Positions 18,015 to 31,200 of a DNA stretch of 64,000 nucleotides are shown piece after piece. The position numbers and the translations under genes are program-made. How positions within the stretch are numbered: the stretch's first letter is position 1; every line of letters begins with the position of its first letter. Where the stretch lies: contig JASBTM010000017.1 of assembly GCA_030148425.1 (NCBI GenBank), positions 124,001 through 188,000 of the forward strand, read 5' to 3'. This DNA is from Hyphomicrobium sp. Lineage in GTDB: Bacteria > Pseudomonadota > Alphaproteobacteria > Rhizobiales > Hyphomicrobiaceae. The notes below the pieces were generated by a model. The model did not search any database. It had not been told where the DNA came from and saw nothing but the letters and a program-made list of their open reading frames with translations.

Positions 18015-18325
18015 GAACTTGATCTCCTGCAGCCGAACTCCGCATCTCGGCATAGTGCAATTTTCTGACGATGAAATTGCAAACATGATCCAACCTGTAC
18101 CTGAATATTGCATTGACGTTTTGATGTCTTGCCGTTTCGGCGGCCGCCGGGCACATGGCAAATCATTTCGGCTACCTCCCTCTTCCAAGTTTTGTAAACC
18201 GTTCCATACAAGTCCATGACTGAAGCGGCGCAGTTCTGCCGTGCCCACCAGAAACACATCTGCTTCCGATATCTACGGTTTAGCTTGCGGCTCACGCGGG
18301 AATTACGGGCAAGAGCGACGCGTCA

Positions 18326-18470
18326 ATGATGGTCTCTCATGATCATCGCTTCTTTTTTGTAAAAACAAGCAATACTGCAAGTAGCAGCGTCGAATTGCTT
18401 CTTTCAAAGTTCTGGGGCCCCGCCGACATCATTACTCCAGGGATGGAGGCAAATGATGCCAGAGCAATGG
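18326..18470 (+). pseudogene. N-terminal fragment of a sulfotransferase-like protein
   Basis: The reading MVSHDHRFFFVKTSNTASSS followed by VELLLSKFWGPADIITPG matches the start of cytosolic-type sulfotransferases, where the K-T-x-x-T-A-S/G-(T/S)-S loop binds the 5'-phosphosulfate of PAPS. The resemblance ends after about 45 codons, and the frame runs into unrelated sequence. Only the PAPS-binding loop region survives, so it cannot be functional. Confidence 0.6.
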
Positions 18471-18585
18471 CGAGTATTTCGGCCTCACCAGTACTACAAA
18501 CGCGACGATCACCAATGCCGGTGTCTTGGCTGCCGTGAACACAGCCAGTAGACTGGCTGGAGTCTAGATGAAGCTCGACTAGGCA

Positions 18586-18780
18586 AAGCGTTTCAAAGAT
18601 CTCGGACGCGAAAACGAGCGGTTGATGAAAGCCATCTCAGAGTTTACCCTCGAGAAGGTGATCCTAAAGGAAGCGCTCGAGTGAAAATACTGAGCCCTTC
18701 CGAGAGGTGAGCGTGCGTAGCACATGTCCGCTCTGAGCTACGCCGGGCGTTTGCGATCGTCGGGCAACCGCGCCTTCGTT
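18586..18780 (+). mobile_element. Degenerate IS3-family transposase fragment
   Basis: The first frame reads AKRFKDLGRENERLMKAISE followed by FTLEKVILKEALE, the leucine-zipper end of IS3 OrfA. A TGA follows. One frame over, ILSPSER then ACVAHVRSELRRAFAIVGQP match the start of OrfB. Stops interrupt both parts, no DDE catalytic core was found, and I could not see terminal inverted repeats. It is an old insertion relic. Confidence 0.65.
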
Positions 18781-19231
18781 CACCGTGTTGATGCACACCG
18801 CGATGGGTGCCACCGTACCATGATGTATTCGCTACACCCCGTGAAGCTCGCCGTGAACAGCTCAGCCCTCAACCCAAACGCATTGAAGTAGAGCGTTGTC
18901 GCCTCAGGCGCTACCTGTCGGAAGCAGGCATAATCGATGTCATGGCTGAGGCTCAAGGTGCGCATGCCCTGCGTACCGAAGAGGCATCCGGCACTTACGC
19001 TTGACCGCTCCAACCTGCATGCGATTACGATGCGTATGCGCGCCTTCAGCGCCTGAACCGTAAAGGGCGGAAACGACAAGAATAAGTGGGCTCTGACCTC
19101 TTTTGCCGTTTTCCTCTCCTTACGCTAGTATGGGCGTTTGCCGGTATCGTGCTCTGAGTTCAGCGTTGCGACTCGGATTTTTCATATTTGAAGATGCGCA
19201 TAGGCTCTTTGTATTGCTGCGAGCGGAGGAG

Positions 19232-22200
19232 CTATTGGACGCCGGCTTGCTCCAAAATTTTCTTTTTCTGCTCGCTCGTCTTCGGCCCCGCGCCAAGGTA
19301 CTGGACAGCACTATGTGTGTTGTAACTTTGTTTTCCCGCACCTTTGCGCTGCTTATCTTCCTTCGATGGCCCCTCACCGCCATCACCGCCGCCGTACCCA
19401 ACCACTTCGACGATGATGATCGACGGCTGTTCGGCGGGGGCACCTTGGTTGGCAACCTGGGATGTGTCTTTCGTCGTTGCACTCGCGGTGTTCGTTGCCT
19501 GTGTCAGGCCTGAGACGTTCGGCGGCTGGACAACCGGGATGCCGCTTGTCGCGCCCTGAACCTGAATGTTCGCGGTATTGATAATCTGCAGCGCGGCGAG
19601 GTTGATGTTACCCGACACGCGGATACCTGCTTCGCCCGCATCGATGGTGCCAAGCGGCGCTATCAGATCGATATCGCCGGGAGGCACATCTGGAATTGGA
19701 TTGAGCGTCGCTATACCTGCGCCGGATGCTGGCGCTTGCGGCGACAGCGTCACGTGACCGTAGTTGTCGTAAAGTCGCTTCGGCGGCGTGAAGATCACGG
19801 TCGTCTTCGAACCGCGGCCAGCGTTGATATCTCCTGTCGCCGACCACGCGACGATGTCGCCGCCGAAGGTCGTCATGATACGGCTCTGTCCGAGCAGGAT
19901 GCTGCCGAGCGAATAAACGTCGATGTCGCCCTTGCCCTGTGTGATGAGACCCGATTGGGGGCCCGGCGTGATGCCTTCGACGCCGACAATGGTCTGCCCG
20001 CCCGGATTGAGGATCTGTATGTCGCCGCCGAACTGAGTGTTGATGCCTGCGTCGGAGACGACCGGCACTGTAACGCCGTTGATGGTATTTGAACCGGTGA
20101 TACTGCTAAACATCGTGATCTTGCCCGCGTAATTCAACGGATTGCCGGCTGCGTCTGCGTCGGGGAACAGCATAGCGATCGCTTGGCGCCCGCGCAGATA
20201 TGAGCCCGGCCGTGGACTCAGCGAGTTCGTGTATTCGCGACCTGAAGCCTTCAACTCATCGTAATAGACCTGACGCACGAACACGCCCTGTTGGTCGCTG
20301 GGCAGCTTGAGGAAATACGCAAGCGCGTCGCTGGCCGAACCATTGTAACCGAAGCGTTCCTTCAACCAAGCGAGCAATTCCTGATCGTAGGCGTGCGCGA
20401 CCTTCCCGCTGCCTGCCAGTGGCGTTCCATCCGAGGGGAGCTGATTAGCTGCGTCGAAGTAGAGCTTCGCGAAGTCAGCGTAATCCGGTCCGTCAGCGCC
20501 GACGCCTGCCATCGCCGTGATGCTGGCGCCGCCTTCAGTCGTGCGGTGACTAACGATGTCGCCGACGCTCACGAGCGAGCCGTAATAGCCCTGATAGAGG
20601 TTGCGCCCCGCCTGAACCTGCAACAACCCAGGCCCCACGATCGCTACCGTTTCCTGGAAGATATCGCGACCCGCCTGCACCAGCGAAATGTCGGTGGCGT
20701 TGTTATTCGCGAATACATTCACGTTCGGTCCCGTGCCCACGATATCGCGACCGGCTATGACCTCGAACGGCTTGGCGGCGATGTACCAGGTGGAATTGGA
20801 TGGGATGAAGCCGTTGCCGCCGTCGTCAAGCTGCGGCAGCTTTTGCCCGATAGTCAAATCGACAATATCGACACCGGCGTAAACCCGCGCCGGTTGGTCG
20901 TCGACCGCATGCAGATAGGACACCGGCGTATCCTCGCCGAACGCGATTGGGCTGTACGGATTAGTCCGGAACGCTGCGTTCGCCGAGGCGTTGCTGTCGT
21001 TCTCGACAGTGAACACCGGATGGAACGGCGTCGCCAGCGTGCTCATATCGGCGCCCGACATCGAGATAATTTGCGAGGTGCCGAAGATCGAGACGCCGGA
21101 AAGCAATTCAAGCTGTCCTGTCGGCGACGGGACCAGTTCGATCGGCGCGAATGCCAAATTGCCGTTTCCTCCGGTTCCGCCCTCCGCGAAGCGGATATTG
21201 CCATTTGCCGCCGCCGCGATCAGCGTGCCCGGATAGAAGCTGGCGCCTGCGAGACCAGGAGGCGGATTGCCATCCATCAGCGCGACATCGCCACCGGCCG
21301 CATAGACATCGATCGCTGTACCGGGACGCCAAAGCGTGAAGTTCGTCGCCCCGCCGTCCGCAACAAATGTACCATCGCTGGTCGTATACGGATTTCCGTT
21401 GATATCAGCGGCAACCGCCATCCCCGCGTCGCTCGCGCCGCCGACGACCAGGTCGCCGCGCGCATTGATCGTGACGGTGCCGTCTCCGGGCGTGAAGATC
21501 GCGCCCGGCGTCTTGAGCGATCGCTGGAACACATTCGGATCCACGGCGCGCGGATCGTATGATGTCCAGTTCTTCGCATAGGTGTTTTGGGCCATCGTCC
21601 CTACCGCGCCCGCTACGATGCTGATATTGCCGCGTAAATCCGTAATGGCGCCGAAATAATCCGGCTTGAGACCGTTGGCGCTGGCGGCAGGCAACGGATT
21701 CAACACGCCGCCGACCTTCAGGATCAGATCGCCGCCGCCGGTCTGCACCAACGAGCCATCGGGCAGCACGCGTCCGGTCGAGGCAACCGCGAGATCGAGG
21801 CCCGTCGAGTTGAGCGTGTCATTGGCGCTATTGACGCCAGCATTGCGGCCCGCGATCACAGTGAGATTGCCGCCGCCGAGCGTGCCGATGCCCTGGAAAC
21901 CAATGACTTGGGTCCCCGCGCTGGACTGGTCCGTTTTTGCGGATGAACCAAAATTTATGTACCAGGCTGCCGGATCGGACGACGCGCCCCCGCCCTGCAG
22001 GAACAGCCAGTTGCTGGTCAGGTCGGAGTCGACATAACGAGCGGGGTTGTGGGCAATCTGGATATAGCCGGTCACATCCTGCTGGGCGCTGATGACGACA
22101 TCGCCGCCATGCTCGGGATACCATGCTGACGAATTCCCGCCGCTGGACCGGCTGACCAGATCGTACGGGTTGGAGCCGTCCGGCGCCAGGATCGACGCAG

Positions 22201-25200
22201 ACTGAGTGCCCGCGGTGTAAACACCGAACGGTGACGCCTCGCTGAAGCTGCCGCCAGCGAAAAGATCGAGATTGCCGGTACCGGTGCGCAGCACGCTGAA
22301 GAACTTCCCATTCAGTGCCGAATTATATGCTGCATCGTTGAGCGTAAGATTGCCGCCCCCATTGAGGACTTTCGCGGAGAGCACGGCGCGCGGATCGGCA
22401 GCTGCAATGTCCGCGCCCGCGACAAGGCGTATCGAGGCCGCGAGCGAGCCGGGGGCGAGCATTGACGCCATCGCTGAGGCAGCCGAGGCGCCGGGAATTC
22501 CGGGCGTGGCCACGGCGCCAATGGAAGGCAAATTGGCGATATCGAAGAATAAGTAGCCGTTACCTCCTAGCGAAGGGCCCGGATCTAGCGTCGTGCCCGC
22601 CGGGATTGTGCTACCGGGTCCATATTGACGGCCGTTGATATCGACAAATGGTACGCCATAAATCGAGACCATGTCTTGGTAGAATTGGTCGTTCGGTACT
22701 GTCCACTCACTGATCAGGGTGACGCCGCTGGTATAAACGTAACTGTTATCGTTGAGGCCCGTGTCATCGGGCGACCACAGCTCCGCATTCGGATCGTTCG
22801 GGATGTCAATCGGATCGTAGGTCGCCGGCGTTCCCGCAGATCCCTTGAACCCGTCCGAGATGCTGCCCTTGACGGTGAGGCCACCGGCGGCGCGGACAGC
22901 GAGCGCCATTGGCTCGCCCGCACCATAGCTCGCCGAGTTCGGATCGCGGTTCGCGTTAGCACCGTAACGATATTTCGCCAAATCGATATCGCCCGAGGTC
23001 GAGAGATCGCCGCTTGAGGTGATCTGCACACCCGGTCGCAGATGATAAGCACTGCCGTAAGCCGTCAGGCCTGCCACGCGCGATTGCAATCCGGCATTAC
23101 CGAGAGCTGCACCGATGAACTCCGTGCTCGCCACATCGTAGCCGTCGAGCGTCGCTTGCGTGATGACGCTGCCGCCCGGCAAGTTATAGGTCCAGAAGCC
23201 ATTGAGCGCGATGCTGTAGGCGCCACGGATGTTCAGCGGACCACCGGCCGCGATGGCGATGTCGCCGGAGATTTCACCCGTGCGCTGCGCATTGAGCTGA
23301 ATGTCGCCATAGCCGATGCCGTTCGGCGTGGTCAGATTCATCGTCGCGCCGGGGGACAGTACGAGCGAGCCGCCCGCCGCCGTCAGTTCGACATTGCCGC
23401 GGTTCTTGGCTTCGATCGGCTGGCCGTAACTATCGACCTGCAGCACGTTGCCATGCGCATCGAGCACCGCGCTCGACGCCAGCGTCAGACCATTGCCCGC
23501 CGAGAGACGTATCGTGCCCGGCGCAAAGCCCGACGCATCGATCGTGCCAACCACGGTGAGGCTTCCCGCGTCGGTCGCAACGGTGACATTCCTGGCCTTG
23601 ATGCCATTGCCAATCGTCAGATCACCGGTTCGGATATCGAAGCTGCGGGCGTCGAAGAAGCCTCCTTGGTTCAGCCTGGCGTTCAGTGCGGCGAAGTTGT
23701 CCGAGGAGAGCCTGCCAGTCGTGATCGAGAAGTCGCCGCTGGTGTAGCCTCCCGTCGCAGTGCCGTTGAGCAGGCCGCCGAAGACAGCAGCACCGTTGCT
23801 TGCGCTCGCGGTGATCGAACCGGCGGCGTTATTGATCGCCGACACATCGACTAGCGAACCGGCGTGCTGCGTGAAATTGCCCTGCGCGCTGTTGAAGATC
23901 GCCGCGCCGCCGAAGCCGTAGACGGTTGCCTTCTGGATCATCGACGGCTGACCGGAAAGATCGATGCGGCTGTTGCCATCGAGGACGATATCGTTCGTGG
24001 CGTTGACGACGAACTTGCCGCTAGGCAACAGGACGGTCGTGCCGACGGCGACGCTGTCGCCGGTGAGATTGAGCTCCGCACCCGACACTGTGGTCTTCGC
24101 CGCGCTCGGCGCGACGTCGGCCGGGGCGAGAACACTCAACATGCCGCCGGTGTTGTAGGCCATGATTGACTTCTGCACGCCGGTCAGCAGCGGTGTGGAC
24201 AGGGTCAGGTTGCCACCGACACCGCTCTGGCCGAACACCGCGCCGGTGGCGCTGCTCGGCGCCCGATAGACGTAGAGCTTGCTGTTGCCTGCCGAGACGA
24301 TCTTGCTGCGGCCCGTGATGTTAACGTTGCTGAACCCATAGGCCACACGGTTCGGCGTCGTCGTATCGAGGGAGGTGAACTGGCCGAAATCGACCTCGTT
24401 AGCAACGAGGTTCAACATCCCGTTTCCATTGCCTGGGCCTCCGGCCGCAATCGCAGGCGGCGTCGCCCCCGCGATGCCGTTCCAGGTGATCTTATCCGCA
24501 GCGATGGTAGCCACATCGCCAGCCCCTCCATAGCCGTAGATGGCCGGCGTATTCAGCGTGAGGTCAACGCCGGTGCCGGTGGCGTCGACCGAGGTGGTGC
24601 CGAACAAATTGATCGATTGCGCTGCGCTGAGCTTGATGGCTTCGAGCGCGGGAGCGCCACGCAGCGGATCGCCGTTGACCAGCGTGTTGAACAGCGCCTG
24701 ATCGAACAGCAAGCCGGAAGGATTTCCAGCGGCCGCAATCGTCGACGGATCGCCAATATTGATGGCGCCGACAGCCAGCGCGATGCTACGCGAACCAAAA
24801 TGCGTGTTAGGAGCGATAGTAGAGGGGCCGCTGGTCGCGATCGCCAGCGTGCCTTCGGAATAAAGGTTGGAATTTGCACCGACCGTAATTGCGCCGCTGC
24901 CGTTCGCGCCGAAGAATTCGAGATCGCCGTTCGACAAAGCCAGCACGGAGGTCGAGCCTGCGGCATAGCCCATACCTGTCGAATCGGAGTCGAAGGACGC
25001 CGCGCCCTGCCCTATCGTGGTCAGCGTGACGTTGTTGCCGACGCTGACATTGCCGCCGACCAGGAAGATCTCGCCCGACTTCAGGGTTACGCCGTCACGG
25101 ACCGCGATGCTGCTGTTGCCGACTTGGGAGAAAGAGATCGCACCATTGTCGACAAAGTTGTAGCCATTGACCATCAGGCGTGGCGCGCCGATCGCGTTGA

Positions 25201-28200
25201 TCTCATCGCCGCTCACCGACACGCTAGTGAATCCTGCGGTGGGGCTGCCGGCGTTGATCTCGCCGACATTCAGCAGCACCACCTGACCGGTGCGACCGCC
25301 CTCAGCGCCCTGCAACAACGCCGTGCCGTCGAAAGCCAGCGCCGGCTTGCCATTCAATGCCGCGGTCGGATTCTCGAACCACATCTGCAATGTTCGAGCG
25401 TCGGTCGGCAGAAGCGGTCGCGCGCCGCCGAACTGTGCGGTGTTGGCGACGAAGAAATCAGAATAGCCCTGTTCGTTGTACTGCGAATAAGCGCGAACGG
25501 ACTTGCCCGACGTAATCAACGCCGTCACCGGCAAACTACTCGTGATCGCCGTGTTGGCGACGCTAGTCGAGACAGTTGTGGCATAAGTTCCGCTGCCCAT
25601 CGCCACGGGATTTGCCAACGGCGTGACGGTGCTGCCTGCGAGTTCGACACGATAAGCGCCGGGCAGCAAAGCATAATTCGCAGGCAGAAGCGTGTAGGTA
25701 CCGGCCGTGAGCCCCGGTACACCAGCCGGGATCGTCACCTGCTGACCTATGGCTGGATCACCCGCTCCGTTCTCGGGCGCGACCGGAGCATAACCCGGGG
25801 CGTAGCCAGGAATGATGGCGTAAACCTTGTCGCTTCCCTTGCTCAGCGCAGTGAACGGATTGGCGTTGACGAGCGGCGTGGTCAACACGTTGACCGAACC
25901 GCCGCGGCCCGAGATGAACCCCGCGCCGGCCAGCGTTCCGCCGCCCGAGACATCAACGATCGCGCCGCTGGCGACGTTCACCGACTGCCCGTTCAGGCTC
26001 ACGCCAGATGTCATACCGAATTGCCCGTAGTCGGTGAAAATCGCCGGACTCACCGTGACGCCGTTATAAGTATAGGTGACGCCGTCGATGGTGCCGCCAT
26101 AGGGCAACGTCAATCCGTCCAGAGACACCGAGGTGATGCTGCCGGGCAGCACATTGACCTCGCGGGCCAAGATATCGGTATCGTAAGAAATATGGCCCGA
26201 GCCCAGGATTACGTTGCCGAGCGGAGCGCGGATGATACCGCCCTGATTGACCACTGGCGCACTCAGCGCCAGCGTGCCGAACACCGAGAATGGCACTGCG
26301 GGAATGTCGCTCGTGGTGCGGCCGACCGTGATGGCAATGTTGGAATTGCTGGGAAGTGCTGTCGCAGGATCACGATAGCGTAATCCTGCCTGCACGCTGG
26401 CGATTACATTGGTCGCTGGATAGATCTGCGCGGCGTCAAGCGTGATACTCCAGTCGCTGCCCAGCATGGTGCGCTGGTCGGCGGTGAGAACTGCGCCGGA
26501 CGCTGGTATGTTGAGCGGCAGGAAGCGGATGTCGCCGGAACTGATCAAGTTGACGTTGTTGAAGCCCGGTGCGTAGCTGTAGATATACTGAAATATTGCG
26601 CTGTCGTAGACGTTCGTGCTGGCTCCGAACTGAACCAGCCCCCGAATATCGATCTGGTCTGCGTGCGCGGTGAACGTCGCGTTGGTCGGAGCGCCGCCCG
26701 CGGACGGATTTGTCATCGCGCGAGTGGAGCCGTCCGGCACGGTGATGTACGGCCCGTAGAGCAAGACATAGGGCGCCGAGGCATCGACGGCGCCGGACGA
26801 AAGCGAATCTGTCAAAGCGGTTTTCGATATCACGCCGGAGGTGAAGGCGCTCGCTGTCAATGTCAGGCTGCGGCCGAGCGCGAGCGAGACATCGCCGCTG
26901 AACTGCATGTAATCGCCCGACGTCAGTGCCAGGCTATCGAAGCCGCCGGCCTTGATCCGGTCGGCGCTGATGGTCGTGTGGCCGAACTGAAGCGAGTAGA
27001 TATCCGTTCCCGGTGCGATATCGGTGGGCAGTGTCGAAGCCTGATAGCCTTGCGTCACCACCAGCGTGCTCGGAACGATCGGGGCTGTGGGGACCGCATC
27101 GTTGGCGAAGGAATGGGTCTGGAAGACCGGCGTGTTTATCGCAACCGAGAGGCTGCCGCCGGATGCATTCGCTCCGCCTGAAAAGGCATGCATGTTACCG
27201 TCGAGATACAGTCCGCTGCTCGAAGAAATCGAGATTGAACCGCCATTGGTGCCCCAGGTCACCGGCGAAACAACGCTGCCCGAGGCCACATCAACGACGG
27301 TCTGCGTGCCGTCGGCATCGAGTACTGCACCGGGACGGAGCAGCACAAACGCGCCGCCGCCATTGATGGTGATCGAGCCGCCATCGGTTGCCGTGCCGTA
27401 GGAACGGCCAGGGGAATTGGTCGCGCTATAGGCTACGCCAGAAACGTCGAGTTTGGCATTGCCGTCGATCCAGAGCGAGATGCCTCGGCCCCTGCCCTGA
27501 GCATCGAAGTTACGGCCTGCGTCGGATTGCGATCCATCAGCAATGTTGGCGACAGTAATGCTGCCGCCATGTGCAATGAGATCGCCAAAAATGTTTAGCT
27601 GCCCGAAGGAGCTGATCGCGATGCTCTGACCTGGATCGACCGCGACCGATGCGCCCTTATCGACGACGATCGAACCGCCACCCAAACTCGCTGCTCCGAA
27701 GGCTGTGGATTGCGACCGCAGCGAGAGGCTGGCGCCGGCACGCTGGCTGAGCGAGGCGCTCAGCGGATTTTCGGTGAATAGCGGCGGGGTCCACAATTGC
27801 ATCGCCTGCGACGGATCGCTGCCGGTGGAGGCCACATAACTGTTCGATGTGAATTGGTAGACCGGCATCCCCACGGTCAGGTTGCCGGAGACGACAACAC
27901 CCTGTCCGCCATTGACGTCGTATTTGGAAAAGCCTGCATTAAAGAATGATCGACTGAGCGACGGCGCGGACTCGATCGCCACCGTCTGTGTCAGCACCGC
28001 GCCAGCCGCGATGATCGCTCCCACCGGATACGTCATAGGCGTGGACTGAACCGATCCCGCAGCATAGGTGACCTGATAAGAGGGAACGGCGCCGATACCT
28101 TGAGGAAATACGTCTGAGGGAAATATGAAACCGGCAGGCAATGTCGGCGGTGCGCCATGCCAATACGAAATGACAGTTCCCGCCGGCGCAACGGCTTGTC

Positions 28201-31200
28201 CGAAAGGTCCGCCGTAGGCCTGGCCGTTGGTCCCGTTGAACGCCAGTCCTGCGGGAACAGGCCAGTCCTTGGCCAGAGTTGTGGTCACCAATGGAGCAGA
28301 CCCCAAAGGAATCGCGACCAATGTCGGTGTATCCAACGGCACTGTCGTCAGGGTGACGGTCAGGGCAGTCGGTAGAGGCGTTCCCGCAGGAACGCTGAAA
28401 GCCTCCTTGAGCTTTACGGTTGTCGGCGCAGGCGTCCCCGCTTCGAGCACGCCGCCGGCGAGCGCGGCATTGTCGCCGATCACGAGATTGCCCGGTGAAG
28501 AGATTGTAAGCGTGCCGCCGCCGGTGACGCCGTAGGCGCGGATTGTACCGTCGAGAACCAGGGTGCCGTCGCCCGAGGTGGCGTTCTGCTGCGCATCGCC
28601 TGCCTTGATGGTGACGTTGCCGCCCTTGCCACCTTGCGTCTTGCCAGTCGGAAGAATGGCGCCGCCGGAGGAAACGTCGATGACACTGCCTTCGGCTAGC
28701 GTGGCGTTCTGGGTGGAGTCGAACGTGACGTTGCCGCCGTTGAGGAATGCGAGGTCAGAGAGAGCGTTCTGATTGATCGCGCCGTTTACCCAGAGGCCGG
28801 TAGTATCGATCGTCGCGCCGGCGGCGAGCGTGAGATCGGCGCCGCCTGAAGCATTAATGAGCGCCGAGGTGCCCGTCGCAGCCTTGAGAATGTTGCTGAC
28901 TGTGACGCTGCCCGAATGCGCCGTGATATCGGCACTCACGTTGACCGCCGGTGCAACAAGGCTGACCTGCGCGCCGTTGGCGAGCGATACCGGCGCATCG
29001 AAGTTGATCTGTTTGTTGCTTGCGAAATTAAGGCCGCCGAGCTTCTGCTCCGAGAGATGCGTCGCGTCGAGATAGACGGTGTTGGCGCGGTCCGAAGTCA
29101 GCGCCGTTGTGGACGTCATGCCGCCAGAAATTGCAGCGATGTCGCCAACTTCGATATCGCTGTTGTAGCCTCCTGCGAGACCAAGAGCGCCGTATTGACC
29201 CACCGCCAACTGCCCCGCCAGCGCGGCCGTGTTCTGCGTTGCCTTGTAGCCATCCGTCAGGCCGGTGGGCCGTGCGTTGATTTGGCGTTCGCCTTGGATG
29301 ACGGATGCGAGGATGTCGCCTTCGAACACCGACGTCGGCGTCGAGAGAACAAGGCGCCCCGCATCGCGGCCGACGGTGTAGCCGTCTTCCCAGCGATAGG
29401 AATCTCGATTAAGGCCGAACGGATTCATCCAAACTTCGGTCTGGCCCCAATGCTCGTGGTCGCGGATGAAGCCTTCGCCGACGCCGTAGTACTTCATGTC
29501 GGCCGGTGCGTTGTCGCCGATGTTGTAGAGCCGTCCGTCGGCGCCGAGGAAGTTCGTGGTGCGGAGGTAGCCGCCCTGATACGCGACCGAGCCGCCGGAG
29601 AGATTGAAGATCGATCCCTTCTGCGTCACGACCTCGGGCGCAGAAAGTGTGATGGTGCCGCCGACCGCGGTCCACTCACCGATGCTGTGCGCGGTGTTGC
29701 CGAGATAGCCGCCAACCTCGAGCAGACCGCCCGGCGTGTAATAGCGATCCGACGCATAACCGCCCGTGCCAGCAGGCACTAAGGTCAGGTTCCGGACATC
29801 GATCCACACGTTCTCGTTGGCGAGATAGCCGCTGTCGCGGTTCTGCGGGCTGTCGTGCAGTTCGTTGCCTTGCACGTTGACGGAGATGTTGTTCGACCCC
29901 ATCGGCAGCAGCACGTTCTGCACGCCGGAGACGTCGAGCGTGGCCCCCGTCTCGGTGAAGATGCGCTTGCCCGCTTGCACGGCGATCTGACCGCCTTGCG
30001 CGGCGGTATAGGAGCCGCCTTGGAACACGGCATTGCCGCCGGTCACGATCTCGACGCGCGATTGATCGAGCCGATCTGCGAGCGTCGACAGGTTGTTGAA
30101 CTGACCGGTGGCGATGACGTTGGGGCCTGATGCTGCGATTAATGCGTCGCGCTGCGCGTTGAGCGCGGTGTCCTTGGAATCGAGCTCTGGCAGGATCGCG
30201 GTGATGGCGTCGCTTGTCAGCGTGACGCTGCCCGTGGCGTCGCTCATCGCATTCAACAGATGAATGGTGCCACGCTGATTGACCGATGTCGTCGCGGCGA
30301 GGATGCCGCCTTGCGTCACCTCATGACCGGCCAGCGTGATGTCGCCCTGCTGCGCGAAGATGAGACCCGCGTTCGTGACTTTACCCGCGGCGCTGCCGAC
30401 GGCGATGACGGGCGAGATCTCGGTGCCGCGCGTGGTCGAGAACTGGTTCGACGCGGTGCTGTAACCAGAGCGAAGGATGAAGCTGTCGCCCGCGGAGAGA
30501 AGCGCTTGTCCCTTCGGTGTGCTGATCGTTCCGCTGTTCGAGACCTCTGTGCCCATCAGCATGACGTAGCCGCCACCGCTGGTGACGGACTTCGGCGCGG
30601 CTGTCGTGATCTCGGCACCGGCTTCGACGCTGATCTTGCCGCCGGCGTTGATAAAGCTCGGCAGATACGTCGAACCGCTCTGCGTCGAATAGATGCCGGT
30701 GCTCATAAAGGCTGCCGGATCGATGCTGGCGCTCGATGCGATCAGCGAACCGACGTTGATCTGGCTCGAGCCGTTGAAGATGATGCCGTTCGGGTTGATC
30801 AGCAGAACCGTGCCTTCGGCTTTGATCTGGCCGAGGATCTGGCTCGGGGCGCCACCAGCGTTGATGCGATTGAGCGCCACCCAGTTGTTGCCGCTCGCCG
30901 CGTTGCCCTTCGACTGATCGAAGCGCACCGTCGTCTCGCGGCCGACGTTGAACTGCTGCCATGTCAGCAGCGCCTTCTGCGCTTGCTGCTCGATCGTGAC
31001 GGTGACTTGGCCGTTCGTCACCTGCTGCGTCGGCTTAGACGCGTTGACCCACAAGCTCGGATCGGTGCCGACGCGCGGATCGACGACGAGGCCGCCGGGC
31101 GACAAACCGTTCGTGACGTTGGTTGGCGCCTGGATCGCCAAGCTCCGCGCCGCCGACTGCGCCGCGCGCAACGCCTGGATGGCTTGGCTCGCCTTCGTCA

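Larger units (their letters stand above)
18258..19231. other. Gene graveyard between COG4280 gene and haemagglutinin gene
   Basis: No intact gene is visible in this stretch of almost 1 kb. It contains a sulfotransferase-like fragment (18326-18470) and an IS3-type transposase fragment (18586-18780), both listed separately. The remainder (18790-19231) has only short open frames without recognisable motifs. Confidence 0.6.

Noticed and set aside
20291-26383. Long plus-strand reading frames (423 and 588 codons) opposite the giant exoprotein
   Set aside because: They are Arg-rich antisense shadows of a GC-biased repeat gene; no motif, no ribosome-binding site and no known family.
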